Assembly: GCF_021155765.1 (NCBI RefSeq)
Contig: NC_060112.1
Location: 22,134,001 to 22,198,000 of the forward strand
DNA from: Diprion similis
Taxonomy: Eukaryota; Arthropoda; Insecta; Hymenoptera; Diprionidae
DNA: 64,000 nt
Direction of reading: 5' to 3'
Shown here: one piece after another, positions 10,869 to 24,353 of the stretch
How positions within the stretch are numbered: the first letter of the stretch is position 1
How the letters are laid out: each line of letters starts with the position of its first letter
Position numbers and translations under genes: made by a program
The notes under the pieces: model-generated
What the model saw: the letters and a program-made list of their open reading frames with translations, nothing else
Databases searched by the model: none
What the model was told of the DNA's origin: nothing

Positions 10869-12959
10869 CTACAGATCGAAAAATTTTGCATATACAGAAT
10901 TAAATTTCTACAATTTTCAATCACAAGAAATAGAGATACTCCGACATTTCAAGCTCAAATTATCATCCAAATGTTGAAACGATTGGACATAAATGATGTA
11001 CAATAAAAAATGAGGGTATACCAATGTCAGGCCTATACTGTAAGCTTATAAAATATAAGTACTAAATATTAAACGCTATTACGTACCCGTACGATGATGT
11101 TATCACCCTGGCACTCATTCCCACCTATTGAATTTTATTCCTCTATTTTCATTTGTAATATACGTAAATAGCAAAATAAAATGAATGAAAGAACTGTGGA
11201 TGATAGTAAGATATTGACGAAAGTAAGAAATATTCTTTTTAAATTGTATAATTGTGTTTATTATTCATAATATATTTAATATTGGCAAGAATATACAATT
11301 TATTTGTTCATAAGAAGGAACCTATAATGTTTTTAACAAAATTTTCTTTATAAATAATCAATTAATACAGAGAACGCATCTTACAGAATAGGCCTGGCCT
11401 GGAACAGTGGTACTTATAAACGTAATTTGCGCCTGGGCGAACGTGTGCGTTTTCCCCTTATGCATATATCAGAACACAATTTTGAATTTTGAGCGTCATA
11501 TAGAAAACCATTGGGCCCAAAAAAATTTTGATATAGTTCTATCGTACCAAACTTAGACGATCACGTTTTTTCCAAAAAAGCAGACAATGTAAATTTGTGA
11601 TATGATTAATACCATAAATCATTTTTGTTATTCATATTTATATAGTTTACTACAGAGATAAAAAAAAAAAAATGCAAGATAATATCATATTCGGAAATTC
11701 AGTGAATTCAATCAATCGCCATTGTATTTCTACATGGAGCGTTAACACCCTGGTATATACTTGTGAAAAGTTATTTCAACTATGGTGGGGGATGGGGGGT
11801 AAAAAATTTCTTAAGATGGATTGTGACTACTATAGGATTATGAATTCACAGTTATTTTGTCTACCAAAAGTAGATAAAAATGCAAGAAAAGTGACCACGT
11901 AAATTTGCATACTTTAGAATACGTGTTTCTCCTATTTTTTTACAAGTCCCAGATCATAAGTCAAAATCCGAATATTTTTAAAACGCTTATAAAAAGCTAC
12001 AAGAGTTAAAAAATACATGTCACGAAAAATAGAATGCCTCTCGAATATCATCATCTTGTTGTTGCCTATCTGACAACTCTCCCACTCTGTATAACTGTGT
12101 AAATTTTGATCAATATTAAGTCAACTTTATACATAGATATAACAATTTTGGCAAATTTGAATCACGATTGATCAGTTTCGCCGATCGTGTCGTTAATCAT
12201 AGAACATCTAATCACCAATTTCGTTTTATATTCCTTTGATATCATGGCTAAGGAAATATTTATTGTGTAATAATGTATACTTTTATCAGTGATAAAAATA
12301 AACTTTGAACAACAAGATTGGGCTTCTTACAGGCAGTGATACAAATATATCACTTTTAATCACGGACATAATCTCAAAGTGCTTGGGAAGTCAAGAAATA
12401 AGATATATCTTTTAATATCATGTAACTAGTAGGAAATGATTCTTCGATACTAACTTAAGATTTCCCAGAAATATATGATTTTGAACTGTATTTGAATCAA
12501 CCGCGTCAATATTTCGCAAAAACAATAAATACATTCAGTAGATATTCGACTTTAGGTTAAAAAATTGTTGGGTACGAAATAAAAATCGAGTCATCTGATT
12601 TCGTTTGGTTAAAACAAGACATGTACATCAAATACATTATTTCTAATCTAATATTAGATTTTTCAAAAATCTAAACCGCTGAAAAAATAATGCGCGTTTG
12701 ATCCAAATTTTAGAACATTATATTGCAATTCAAAAAGAGCATAGCTATTCGTGAAATAGCTTTGTGCAAGAAAAAAACGTCCCAGATTAAATGAAATACG
12801 AATGTTTGAGATAGAATATTAGATTAAAACAGTCATATGAATCACATGACAAAAATTATTTGGGTCTTACTCTGCACTCAAGGCTCACAGATATACAGCA
12901 AGTGGGATGTGCTGCGTTCAGTCTTACGTCGTATATATATTTGTGAATTTTAATATGTC

Positions 12960-13014
<55 letters not shown>

Positions 13015-16000
13015 ATATAATAGTATAGAGTATAATATATAACGCAATATGTATATATATATATAATATATATTATATACATATATATTGTTATCGTCAC
13101 TATTAAAATGCAAATAACTCGATAATGTGGAATGAATATAGCTCAACTCTGACGTTAAACAATAACATTTGCACATTTTTTATCATTTGTCAACACAATG
13201 TTATCATTAGAATATGCAGAGCAGTCAGGTTAGTGGCGTTAGCTAGCTAGAGCACATGGAATTCTTTCCTAACTCTCTAATAATCACATTCAGCTATATG
13301 TGGTTTGCTGAAAATACTAAATTATAACAATACCGTCCTACACCGCTTAAATTCTATTTAGTGTCGACGTTGACGTTTGGAATTAAGGCCCTTAAATTTC
13401 ATCTAAAGACATTAATAGACAACTTATATGTACGTATCACTTGATTTGAGACTAGGAACTAATTTGAGACAAGGTATATTATATACTGGGTTTTTACACA
13501 TTAAACAACTATGTGCGAGCAATTGTTTTGTTACTTTTCTTTTTCATTGTTACGTCTTAAAACTCGCAAACGGCAAACAATGCGGCAGATATAACAGTTG
13601 CAACCATTCTGAACTAATTTGAATAATCAATAAATGTATTCGTTAGTGCACGCTACCTGAGAAATAAACTTTATTTTATTTATCATTACTATAATATAAT
13701 ATTTTTATTGATTAAATATATTTTATTTATAAATTTTTTGATTCTGGTTATGTATGCATGACTTTTCCAATGAGGTAAAAATCCTCCAGTTAATGCATTA
13801 ACTCAAATCTGGCACATGACAATTTCATTATTATTATATATTCAATAAACCTAAGGGCTAAAATTCGGTGACAAAGCGTCAAGCTGCCAACCAGTCTAGA
13901 ATGCAACTTCATATGTAACGTGTATTAACATTAATATATAGGTACGAAAATAATGTACTAGTGAAATATTTTTGATGCAAGCTTGTCATAAAAACCCAGC
14001 AGTAAGGGCCTATTTTCCAAACTGTTTGAGACGTGTAATTTGTTGCGATGAAAGTTGATAATAATCTCCCTCCAAAAAACAAACGAATAAAAAAATGATA
14101 CATCATACTCGATCGAAAAAAATCGAAATAGTTATTAGATATATTTTCTGTACGTAATTTACTTTTTTCTTTCTCTCTTTACCACAGATATATAGTATAT
14201 ACGAGTTACTTCGACAAGAATTTGGCTTACCAATTTTGGTATTAGAATTTAGAAAAATACACCATTTGGTCTACTCTAATTTACTAAATAGATGCACGTT
14301 ATCACTTTGAACAACTAATTCTAATAATCCAGAGATGTTAGTATCAGTAAATGCATATACTTTTAGAATGTTTCAAATTTCAATTCAATCTACACAATAA
14401 CATGTAGAACATTTCATAAAAACAATCTTTCCTAACTTGGAAAATCAAAATTTGTGCCGTAATCAGCATGCGTTGTTCTTGTGATTGCTGTTATTTCTAA
14501 CAAACTTGAGGTTGATGTAGTTTATCGATAATAGTTGTAACTGCAAATTTAACGTTTCCAAGCAGAAATCATATTACATCCCTTTGCAAGGTCAGAACCG
14601 TTTTTGAAGCAGCAAAAATTCATTAGAGAACCTGTTAACTCAAGACACACGAGCGTTTTGGCTTAGATTTTTTATCAGGTATAGTTTGTGGAGGGGCAGA
14701 AGGTGTTGACGGAGTGGCAGGAGTTGTTGCTGCAGTTTCTTTTATGGTCGGAGGATCTTCCAACATGTCTGCTAACTCTTCGCCGCTATTTACTTCCAAC
14801 TGTGATTCGTTATATAGAAATATCCAATCAATTTTAACAGTTTCTCATTCTAAATTTTCGTATATTTGCATAACTAAGTAGAGACGGCACAAACAAATTT
14901 CTCTGAGTTCAATTAATAAATTTCCTGGACTGTCTCAGTTTAACTGTATATGATCACTTTCCAATATTTAATTCTAAGATTTATGCGTTATCCGTCGTAT
15001 AATCACAACCAAGTGTCTGAAAATTAGCAACAAGCCCACTTTTGGAAAATAAAAATTGCCACTATGTTTTGGTCAATGGTACTTTACAAGTTTTTATATT
15101 TATTTTAGAAATTACACAACTGGAAACAATGTAATGCCAACATCTGGCTGATGTGTAATTTGCACAATTTGTTCCTCTCGATTTCCTTATTTTTTTTTTT
15201 TTACAAAAGTGTGCAACAGCGGTCTCTTTTTCAGATTCTTTGTTTTGTACAAACGCTGGAGATTATTGAAATTCAATTTTCAGGAATTTCGGTCACCCAA
15301 GATAAAAATGCATGTTCTCGTCGAACATTGTCCTGTTATATACCCACAAAGCTGCAACCCTGAAAGCGATTGAATAAAATAACTTAATTTGACTCACCTT
15401 TTTGATTATGTTGACTCCCAATGATTGAATAAGATCAAGAAGAGGTCCTTTGCACGAAGAGTATAGCATTCGTTCTTTGATGCTGCAACTGTACCCGGGC
15501 ATGCTGTATATGAAAACTGGAAGATATAAATTACAAGGTTGTTAAAAAAAAAAAAAAACTATTATTGCACAAATACAGTGTAAATGATTTCCCTTCATCA
15601 AGTAATAGCAAACGCCCAAGCTAATCGATCATAAAGGACAGAATGCGTACCAATATTCTCCATGTAATCACCCTCGTGAGTATGTTTGAAGTTGTATAAA
15701 TGATATCTAGCAGAATCGGCTGGTACTTTAGTTGGCAGTTTATCAAGTGAGACATCGCAGGCCATGACCAAATGTATCTTCTCCTCTTCCAGGTCGATTT
15801 TCAGCTGAACATACTCAGTAATTCCTTTACCAATGTCGTTGATGGCCTGCTTGGCTTCTTCTGTTACAGGAAAAGCGACGCCGCTCAAAGTCTGCTGTCT
15901 TGTTTCAACACTGTAATCAGTGTGCACGGAGGTTTTCTTGATCTCAGCCAGCTCCTCTTCAGCTGTCGTCAAAGGCGCCGGAGCAGCGTCGTTCCTTTTG

Positions 16001-17029
16001 TGCTTATGGTATCCTTCTAGCGTAATGTCCTCAGGGACTGTGCCATGCAGTTCTTCCTTGAAGGAAGCAGTTCCAAATTCCTGCTTGAGCGTAGCCTTCG
16101 TTGAGGCGTAAAGCATCTTTTGCCTTATAGCCGCAGTGTCGGGCGACCAAGAAATGAACAACCAATCATAGCCGGAGTCGGGCGACTTTGTGTCAAGCCG
16201 ATAAAGAATGTAGGTAGGCTGGTTCTCGACGATCAATGGTTTTACCAGCTTGTCGTAATCGTCCTGCCATTTTCCGACAGCCTTGGAAGAGAAGGCAGGT
16301 ACCAACTCCTCTGAAATTATTATTTAATAATTTTATATATTAAATTTGGTCAAATTTTGAGTAATGGAACATGGCCAGAACCCTGGTTAAACCGTGAGTT
16401 TGAATGGCTCATTTGGTAGCAAGAATCACACGTAGATTCATCTCGTAATTACCAATTAGTCTACCGTCAAATGTGAATGAGAGCAAGAGGGAGAGAGTGA
16501 GAAAAATAATGAGTGTGAGTTGTAAGTTGGTTGGATGAGCTGATGCAGCAACTATTATGAACATTTTATTTATAGAACTTTTAGGAATTTCTCGTTATGT
16601 TTCCTACACAGGAAGCATTAAATTTCGCGATAAGCGTCGCCTACCGGGAATCGCGATAATAAAAACGAACGACAAGGTATCATACAAGTCCATTAAAAGT
16701 TTAAAAAACCATTACAAAGGTCCCCTCACCGTTTTCGATGGAAACTTTGAGCACGCGTATCTTTCCATCTCGGCATTTGGCAAATAATTTCTTGAGGGCT
16801 TCGTTGGCTGAAAAAAGAGGACGAACGTAAATCACTAATTAGATAGAAAGAGAAGAAAGAGAGAGGAAAAAACGGAGGAGATAACGACGTGTTTTGAGGT
16901 TAAAAAAAATAGCTCGTAATCTTTCGAAATACGATTTCAAACGCAAATACCGTTCGATCACATAGTTCTACCTCGTTTTTTCCTCATACCTCGTTCATCA
17001 TTACCTTTGATTCCCGTTTGATGTGACAT
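10698..17029 (-). CDS. twf: Twinfilin, actin monomer and capping-protein-binding ADF-H protein
   Basis: Minus-strand exons 17029-17005, 16807-16730, 16310-15651, 15516-15398 and 10868-10698 join in phase to 350 residues, the usual family length. Twinfilin has two ADF-homology domains (here roughly residues 4-140 and 175-310); it binds ADP-actin monomers and filament barbed ends and, through its tail, capping protein. It starts [19 protein letters not shown], as twinfilins do; the first ADF-H domain holds WLFISWSPD and [11 protein letters not shown]-like sequence, and the second ends [20 protein letters not shown]. The last exon encodes [10 protein letters not shown], then the conserved tail HPKVN...[11 protein letters not shown]...RGAKRL. 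An alternative last exon at 14799-14635 is described separately. Acceptors and donors are all canonical. Identity is secure. Confidence 0.93.
10869..14634 (-). other. twf: Large last intron of twinfilin (and 3' UTR of the proximal isoform)
   Basis: No other exon was recognised here. It is very AT-rich and holds a TA microsatellite near 13.0 kb. TTTATT at 13670-13675 (minus-strand AATAAA) could end the transcript that uses the proximal exon. Confidence 0.5.
12964..13090. repeat. TA microsatellite with degenerate extension
   Basis: Pure (TA)n runs to about 13009, followed by interrupted TATAA / ATATAT sequence to about 13090, within the last intron of twinfilin. Confidence 0.9.
14635..14799 (-). 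CDS. twf: Alternative proximal last exon of twinfilin, ending in a CaaX box
   Basis: Acceptor ATCACAG lies just before 14799 and the stop (TAA) at 14637-14635. Spliced in phase 0 from the donor at 15398 it adds 54 residues and gives a 348-residue isoform. It begins [13 protein letters not shown], parallel to [13 protein letters not shown] of the distal exon, suggesting an old exon duplication. It then turns Pro/Thr/Ala-rich, becomes basic (DKKSKPKRS) and ends Cys-Val-Leu-Ser. CVLS is the CaaX box of human HRAS and a standard farnesylation signal; the basic stretch before it is the usual second membrane signal. The capping-protein-binding tail motif is absent. Whether it is used must come from transcripts, but splice site, phase, length and homologous start all agree. 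Confidence 0.75.
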   Translation of the reverse strand: MEVNSGEELADMLEDPPTIKETAATTPATPSTPSAPPQTIPDKKSKPKRSCVLS

Positions 17030-17089
17030 TATTTGACTGATGAAGGTATCTTTCACCTTCCGCGGAACCAGTCGAACTATTATTTTTTC

Positions 17090-17290
17090 CCACCCACTTC
17101 AGCCCGCTTTTCTCCACGGTACTTCAGACTGCTTCGGACGACCACCTATTGCCTACAGCCTCTGCGTAAGTTGCTCGCGCAACGGCATCGACGGCTTCTG
17201 ATTGGCCACGCAAGTTCGTACAGATGCGGCCCGCCTTGCGCAGCCAATGGGAAACCTCGTCAATCTCGCATCCCGCAATGTCATTCCGTA
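17090..17290 (-). promoter_or_regulatory. twf: Probable twinfilin promoter with two CCAAT boxes
   Basis: About 60-260 bases upstream of the twinfilin start codon (17029) lies a GC-richer island with ATTGG at 17211-17215 and CCAAT at 17244-17248, in opposite orientations, plus CGCGCAACGGCATCG and TTGCGCAG (NRF-1-like) sequence. No TATA box is seen. The position fits a housekeeping-type promoter. Confidence 0.5.
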
Positions 17291-20200
17291 ACAAAAGAAA
17301 ATAGCTGTCAAAAAATAATATGCGGTTCTTTCGAAAAAACAATTATCTCAAGGGCATAACGGGAATGGCGAGGGAGTTTCCCCACCCTATTGATCGTCGC
17401 CAAAGATTACGCTGCAATTTTTTTCCACAAAATCTACGGAGCTATCTACATAGATACTAACGTGTATGAAAAAAATCGCAGAGCCAAGCCAAATTTTTAT
17501 CTGAATTACTTTACACATAGGTACATACGTCAGTCAACTACGTTTATAACGGAATACTGAACACGTTCATCGAGGCTAAATATAATTTTAGGCTCAGTTT
17601 TGAAATCTGATGAATGGTTAGTCATTTCAAGGGCGTGAGCTACACGATTGTTATTTCATACAGCATCATGATGCGTGACCGTTGCATAACTCAATGGAAT
17701 AACGCTGATTAAACATTTACCACACATTACATGGGAAACTGGCGTAGAATTAAATCTACAATGACTCAGCGTGCCAATATAGGATATAATCATTTTCTGA
17801 AGAAACAAATTCGTCAGTGATTCAATAACATGTCTGTCTATGCAAAGTACGAGTAATAATTCGTTATCTTTCGCTATCACATGAGTAAATAAACGATAGT
17901 CTTAACGTAAACAAATACAATGGCTTCCTACGCAGTCGACGGTAGTTTTCGAATTTCCCGCCTGTAGAGTAGCGCCGCTCTGGTTCAAGATTCCGCGTTC
18001 CCCCCTTCAATTCCAAAATTAGTAAATAAAGATGGTGGCAAAGTTTGAGCCGTGTGGCGTATCGCTGCTCGGAAAATGTCTGATAAAACGAGGTGGAAAA
18101 TAAAAACCGGAGTGATATCGTCGATAAATAAAAAAGAAACAAAGACCCAGTGTTAGGGGTGTTTGAAGAGACATTAGCCGACGTGTAAATAGTGTGTTTA
18201 TCTTTTATTACGATATATATTTATATACCACCATACCCATCCAGGCATATATATACATTATCTTTTCTTTTCTACAATTTATGTAAGGCCGAGTAACCGG
18301 AGAAGAACTGTAGTAACAAAAAGAGGATAATTTTTCTCCAGAGTTCACAGCAAGGTATAAATTTTATTCTATTAATAGTACCTCCTCGAGAGCCTTTCGA
18401 TTTTAACTCACGAGTTTCGTCCGCTCTAACTCAGTTTAACATACATTCAGCTATACCTAAAGTTACACGAACTATTATCCTAAGGTGCGATGAATAGATC
18501 TGGGTAAATAAAAGAAGGCGATAATAAAAAAGAGAATAGGAAGCATGTGTGCATACGCAGGAAGAAATCGCGGCGTGGGTAAGTGGGCGTTTTCTATTGC
18601 CCAATAATAATTATTCTCTCTGCCCGTTCAAGAAAGGCAATACCCGTATATTTGTTCCAACCCACGTTTGAAAAGTAGCCGATCGTCAGTGCCGCTGATT
18701 TATTCTTCATTTGTTTCAAAGCATTTGTCTCCAAGTGATCGTCAGAGTTGAATAATCGACACCGTTAGAAAGGGCCTCTTCTAAATATCAACCTGCTATT
18801 TTTAACCACCAGAAACCTACATACCGAACTCCGATGCGCGACAAGAACACACTTTGACACATTTTACCTTACCTACCTACGCTTTCGATTCTGACAATCC
18901 CGGCAAACCTCCCGATACGTACATATTTCCGCTTATTCATCGTCATCTCCAGTCCGACGTCGCGTCAACTTTTATTTCCCCGAAACTGTATTCTTCAGTC
19001 TTCACTCTACGCAAATACCCACGTGACATGGATAATAATAGTTGACGATCTTTCCCATTAACTCTCGCACGATACTCGAGTGAATTACTATTTCATTCGG
19101 GGTCCGATGATTTCGATGTAACCCATCGTTTGTTCGAGAACTTTTATTTCGGCTGTTTCTTTCCTCAGTTCGTTTGCCAAATATGCACGCTGTGCGAGAA
19201 AAGAGAAAAAACGAAAACATACCAGCCGGAGAAATTATATCGTAACGTGACCGTTACGCGGATAGTATACGGTTTATAACTATTTTAAACGTAGGATTTC
19301 CCGCCATTGAATTCCCGGCGTAAAGCAAACGCGATGGACACTCCGTAACGTCGATTTCGAATCGAAAATTTTGTTGAGGCATTTTTCACCCCGTCCATTT
19401 TAATTTCCATATTAGGAAGGAAGTCTGCGCTAAAACAATGAAATTACAAAATCAATTTCATATTCCAACGCCGCTGAGGATAATAAACATTCGTAAATTT
19501 CCTATATTGTCGCGTAAATCTGAGCGTTGGAGAAATCATTAAGAAAAAATAAATCGATGCGTCAGCCTGGGGTAAAAAATTCACAAACGTTGTCTCGCTC
19601 ACATTCTTTCGCTTTTCAATCGTTTACGTATTATGTATTATACGAATATATATATACTTGGATTATATTGTACATACTGGGAACTGTAAGGACATCCAGT
19701 GGTCATAGGAGACGTTAGAGGAAACTTATTTTTCGCAAGTCCACAACGATTGCGAAGTATCATGCATAATTTTATTTTTGTCAAAAATATCACGCCCCGT
19801 TCACTTATTCCCGACATTCTCAAAATAAACGTATCACGTAAATACGAGTATATCTATGGGTATAGAATTCTCAGATATCTGGGACCATTCCCTTTTTTTT
19901 TCTTTCTTTTTATTCTTTCTCTTATTTCTGCTACGCGAAATTCAATATTCGTTCTTTGTATTACGGCTATTCATTTTATGCATAAGCATAACATCTTGAT
20001 ATTGGTGTCCTCAAGCTTTTCCTCCGCAAAGGCTACATTATACTTCGTGTAAATCGAAATGTTTTTTGGAGTAAGCAACACCAGCCGAGATAATTGAAGC
20101 AAAGAGAAAATCAGGCCAACAACATTTACTTGCGATTTATTTTTATTCAAGATTTAATCTCTCTCTTTTTTTTTTTTTCTTATTCTTCAAATACATCGTC

Positions 20201-20931
20201 GAACATCTCGTATGCGTGTATACATATACATACCTATATACTTCCAACAACGAAACGATGACCCACTTGAAGTATTCCAACGATCACTACGTAAAAAAAG
20301 GGAAAGAAGTTATAAGAATAATAATAAAGTATCTTAATTGAACGCTACACGATACATATGTCGATGTTTTTTTTTTTTTATTCATTCTCTCTTTCTTTTT
20401 TATTTTCACGCACGTGAAATGTGAATCACGAGTTGATGACCGCAACCTTTGTGCCGAATTACGTCACCGATGAATATCCTTGCATTCGCGTCCCTCTCTC
20501 ACTCTCATATTCAAAGAAATTGCCAATACATTATACGATAGTATTCAACAAGGTTGCGAACAATGTATAACTTGAGTTATATTTCTATTTTTCATAACCT
20601 TGACCAAACGCGCGGTGTAACAATAATAGTTATTCTTTTATTAATATCAAGCTTTTATAACTTGTTATGTTTTAACAGATTTTTTTTTTTTATATATATA
20701 TCCAATCACGGGCTATGCAGGTTATTCGAAAGATCGATAACGCTCGCAGGTGAATTCGCATCGAAAGCATGGCACAAATTAGTCAACTTTATACATTTGG
20801 ATCATTCGTTGTCGACTCGAGAGCGAATTTTATCCCCCCTCGGATATTTTCGCAAATTTTCCATCGTGGTTTCGAATTTTACACTTACTGTTATTTTTCT
20901 ACTATTTTACAATCACCCAACCGCCTGGGTA

Positions 20932-21082
20932 AATGAAAATGAGAATTAAAAAAGGTCTGTAAGTGTCGAGCAATAAATATAACAATGCAGCAAGAAAAAA
21001 CGGGTTTTCTTTTTTTTTTATGGTTTTTGTTTTTAATTTTTGATTGCGGGCACTTACAACCTTTTTTAATTCTCCATTTCAA
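20932..21082. repeat. Imperfect 150-bp hairpin (foldback or MITE remnant)
   Basis: The left arm contains GAGAATTAAAAAAGGTCTGT followed by AAGTG; the right arm contains CACTTACAACC then TTTTTTAATTCTC, its inverse apart from a few changes. Pairing extends weakly outward to AATGAAAAT / ATTTCAATT and inward to GAGCAAT / ATTGCGGGC. The loop is A/T rich. It may be a decayed MITE or a long hairpin in a transcript. Confidence 0.6.
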
Positions 21083-23640
21083 TTATTGTTCTTGAACCAG
21101 AATTGTATTTAAGTAAGTTGTTAGTACTTTTTTTTTTTCTTTCTCTTTTCTTCTTAGATCTCGACTACTTCGTACAGCGTACATTTTTTATTATCGCAGT
21201 GTAAATTGTATGTGCTTTTCTTAGTTAGCTTGCTGTTCAAACCGCGCTGCTTCTGTTCAAGATAGAAACGGATTGACGGATTGTTTGAAAGACGCGCAGC
21301 CGACTCCGAAACGAACCTCATGTACAGAACCCATAATCGAAATTCAGTTTTCACTATTTAGTATCGTTTTATCTCTTATACGTCGTTATTCTCAAATGCA
21401 AATGTAAAATTCACTTGATGAAACTCTTGAAGATATTTTTTGTTTTAAATTTATTATTCAATCGAAAAGCTGAGGAGAAAAAAAACATTTTCCAAAGATT
21501 ACTGCAATGTATAATCTCCTTATACATATGATCTATCGATCCTCGATAAACGAAATCGTGACATATAAAAATGCAACCACGTTGATAAATTGATTAACAA
21601 TTTACCCGTGTTAGCAGGGTTGAATGAAGTATTTCAGTTTATTTCGAGTCATCGACTGAGAGTGATAAATGCAACAAAAAAAAAAAGGAAGAAAAAAAAA
21701 ATCATAATTTCAACTTTGTACAGCTGCTTTTCGTACACTTTATCAATTTTTCACGGCTGAAAGTAATAATCAATATTTACACATTTCTTGAGCTAATTTA
21801 TTTTTCTCTCATCGATTGCTGTCGGTACATAAGGAATTTGACTTGGCTATTAATTTAATCGTTATTCTTGGAATGAAAATAACGAACGCGAAATTCTACG
21901 AGTAGTAAAATTTCTTCACTTTTCGCAACCGTCACGTGCGGTAACTGGGAAAATCGTGAAAACGAGGTTTTGCAGCAACGGATTTACGCTTTTCACAAAA
22001 TTTTCGACAAACGATTTCAGAAGTTCTGGATCGGAATGATAATCCGTCATATCCACACAGCTGGTCAGGTTGAAAGGTCGAAAAGGCCGAGATAAAATTT
22101 GTCAAGCAAATTTGTTTAAACCACACAGAGTGATCGCAAATTCACTGCTGTACATATTTTTCATACATACATCCATCGTTTGTAAAACTATGATAAACGA
22201 CTTCTGCTTACTTGTATGCATAATACAACCTATCTGCTCACCGGACGCAAGAATATTATGTATTACTATTAAATACAGATGAAAGTCTCTCGAGTAATAT
22301 ACGCGTGCATCGTGTCTCTAAAACGTGAATCGATATATATATACAGAAGCACGGAATAAATCGTTATGGTTATTTGCAGAAAATTATGATATAATAATGA
22401 TATTTAGAATTTTTAGGAAAACCACAGCTGTATGAGCCAAGGATTTGATTATATATGTCATCAAGTTACGAGGCTGAAGTTAGCAGCGAGAATTAGCAGC
22501 CAAACGTTCTAATGTTCATTCGAATAAGGTAGTGAAAATCCGTAGAAGTCCGAAAATCAAAATTTTGTGAAACACCTTGAACCCCTAATACGTTAATATA
22601 ATTATGAGGATAAGACTGAACTGAATTTTTCTATTTCCAAAAAGTTTACCACGTTTGGCTGGTTTTTTTTTTTTGTTCTTTTTTTTTTTTTGTTTTTTAA
22701 TAGAAAAGTAAAACGTGGTTCTGGGTTTAAAATGTAAATGAATTCTGAGGCCGAAACTAGAAAATCTAGTACTTACGTGTTACTGTTATATTCGATTACT
22801 GTGTTTTTGTTAAGTTGAAGTTAATAACGTTAGCGAAATATTTAGGAAAAACTTTTTTTTCGCAGTCTGAAATTTGTGAAAAACTTCGATAAAGCAGAAC
22901 AGAGTCACATTTTGAAAAACAAACTCCTTCAAATTCATTCAAAAATTGCAAAGTAACCATTTTTTTCGTAATGTTTAGTCGGGTTAACGTTACTACCTTT
23001 AACGTTGTGTGTATTTTCTCGTAACTATCAGGGTAACTTGATATCGGCGTGAGAATAAATAAGTTCTTACCGAGACACGATGTTTGACCGAGAGGAATGT
23101 AAAAAATTGGCTTAAACTGACTTTTTTGTACACGTTATATTATTCTTAAATTCAAATTGAATTTGAACCGAATATAGAGTTAACAAGTTGAACGATTGAA
23201 ATTTTAGTAACTTAAATAGAACTAGAAAAATGTCAGGGAAAGCTAGATTTTACGTTCTAAAAAACCTGGAAATGTCGTGGAATTATTTTCCAAAAATTTT
23301 TTAACCACCCTGAAAATATTTCTTGTACAACAATTTCCTGTGTAATTCAAACACTGTTAAAACCATTATTGCAAAGATGAAAACTAACCGAAATCGCTAA
23401 TTTTCTTGCGGACTTTCGGAGCAGCTGCCTCCTGTTTTATGATTAACCTACAGCGAGCACGACGGTTGGTAGATACATACGTACACAGTGACTTCTAAAA
23501 CGGTCCTCCTCCCTCCGATCGTGCGTAAAATATTGGCACGCGGTTGGACAAAGGCTTACCTATAAACGGTTGATTGGATCCATTAAATTCTTCCCGAGGG
23601 ATCGATGGACCGTTCGAGGATGAATGACGAATGATGGATT

Positions 23641-23790
23641 ATGGGTCTCGGGTCTCCTCGTCGATCACGGTAATCGGCTCTTCAACCTCTGTAATGTCGG
23701 CGATGTTGTTCGACGAAGACAGAAGCATTAGGACGCGATGCTGCAGGATCCTGAGCCATGCGACACGATCTTCGCACGAGCTGTCGTCTA
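23641..23790 (-). CDS. Possible terminal exon of an unidentified minus-strand gene
   Basis: After a polypyrimidine-like stretch ending TATTTTTAG (the G is at 23791), the minus strand reads in phase 2 for 48 codons to a TAA at 23640-23638. It starts DSSCEDRVAWLRILQ and ends PITVIDEETRDP. Roughly two thirds of codons end in G or C, unlike the surrounding AT-rich DNA, which favours real coding. The acidic segment then ERV/DRV-x-W-L-x-x-L resembles the C-terminal helix of a PH domain, but this is only a pattern. No upstream exon with matching phase was securely found between 24 and 30 kb. It could also be chance in a GC-richer island. Confidence 0.3.
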
Positions 23791-24353
23791 AAAATATATC
23801 AGTAACGCCGATTGAGTATCGAGAACGCCTTCAAAACGCGAACACGTGCGCCTCGCTACCTCGACGCTGCCAATGTAAGTCCGGTAAAAGTGGATTGCCC
23901 ATGTCCGAGTTGCTGTACGGTATATATATTTATATATACATATATATACACTCAAAACTAGAAAGACACTCCGGACTGCACGCATTACTGGGTTACTGCG
24001 GTGACGAAATTGCGATTAGGTACCTATAGTAGTTTGAGGGTGCAGCTTCCGATGGTTTTATGGACCTATCGAACACTCGAGATTTCAATTTTTCGTTGAC
24101 TCGTGCAAATAAGTTTTCTTTTTTTCATCGCTATAACAAGATCTCGATTGAATTTTAGAAGTATATTTGAAAGGAATAAAAAAATAGTTCACTCTGAGGA
24201 AATACTTGTCAGACATTTACTTATTTCATATGGTTATCATACTTGAAGCAAGTAAAAGTTTATTTTTAAATATGAGTAGAAATAATTTTATTGAAACAAT
24301 AAAATATTTATTTATTTATTTATTTTTTCTTTCTCATTTTTCAATGTAATTAA

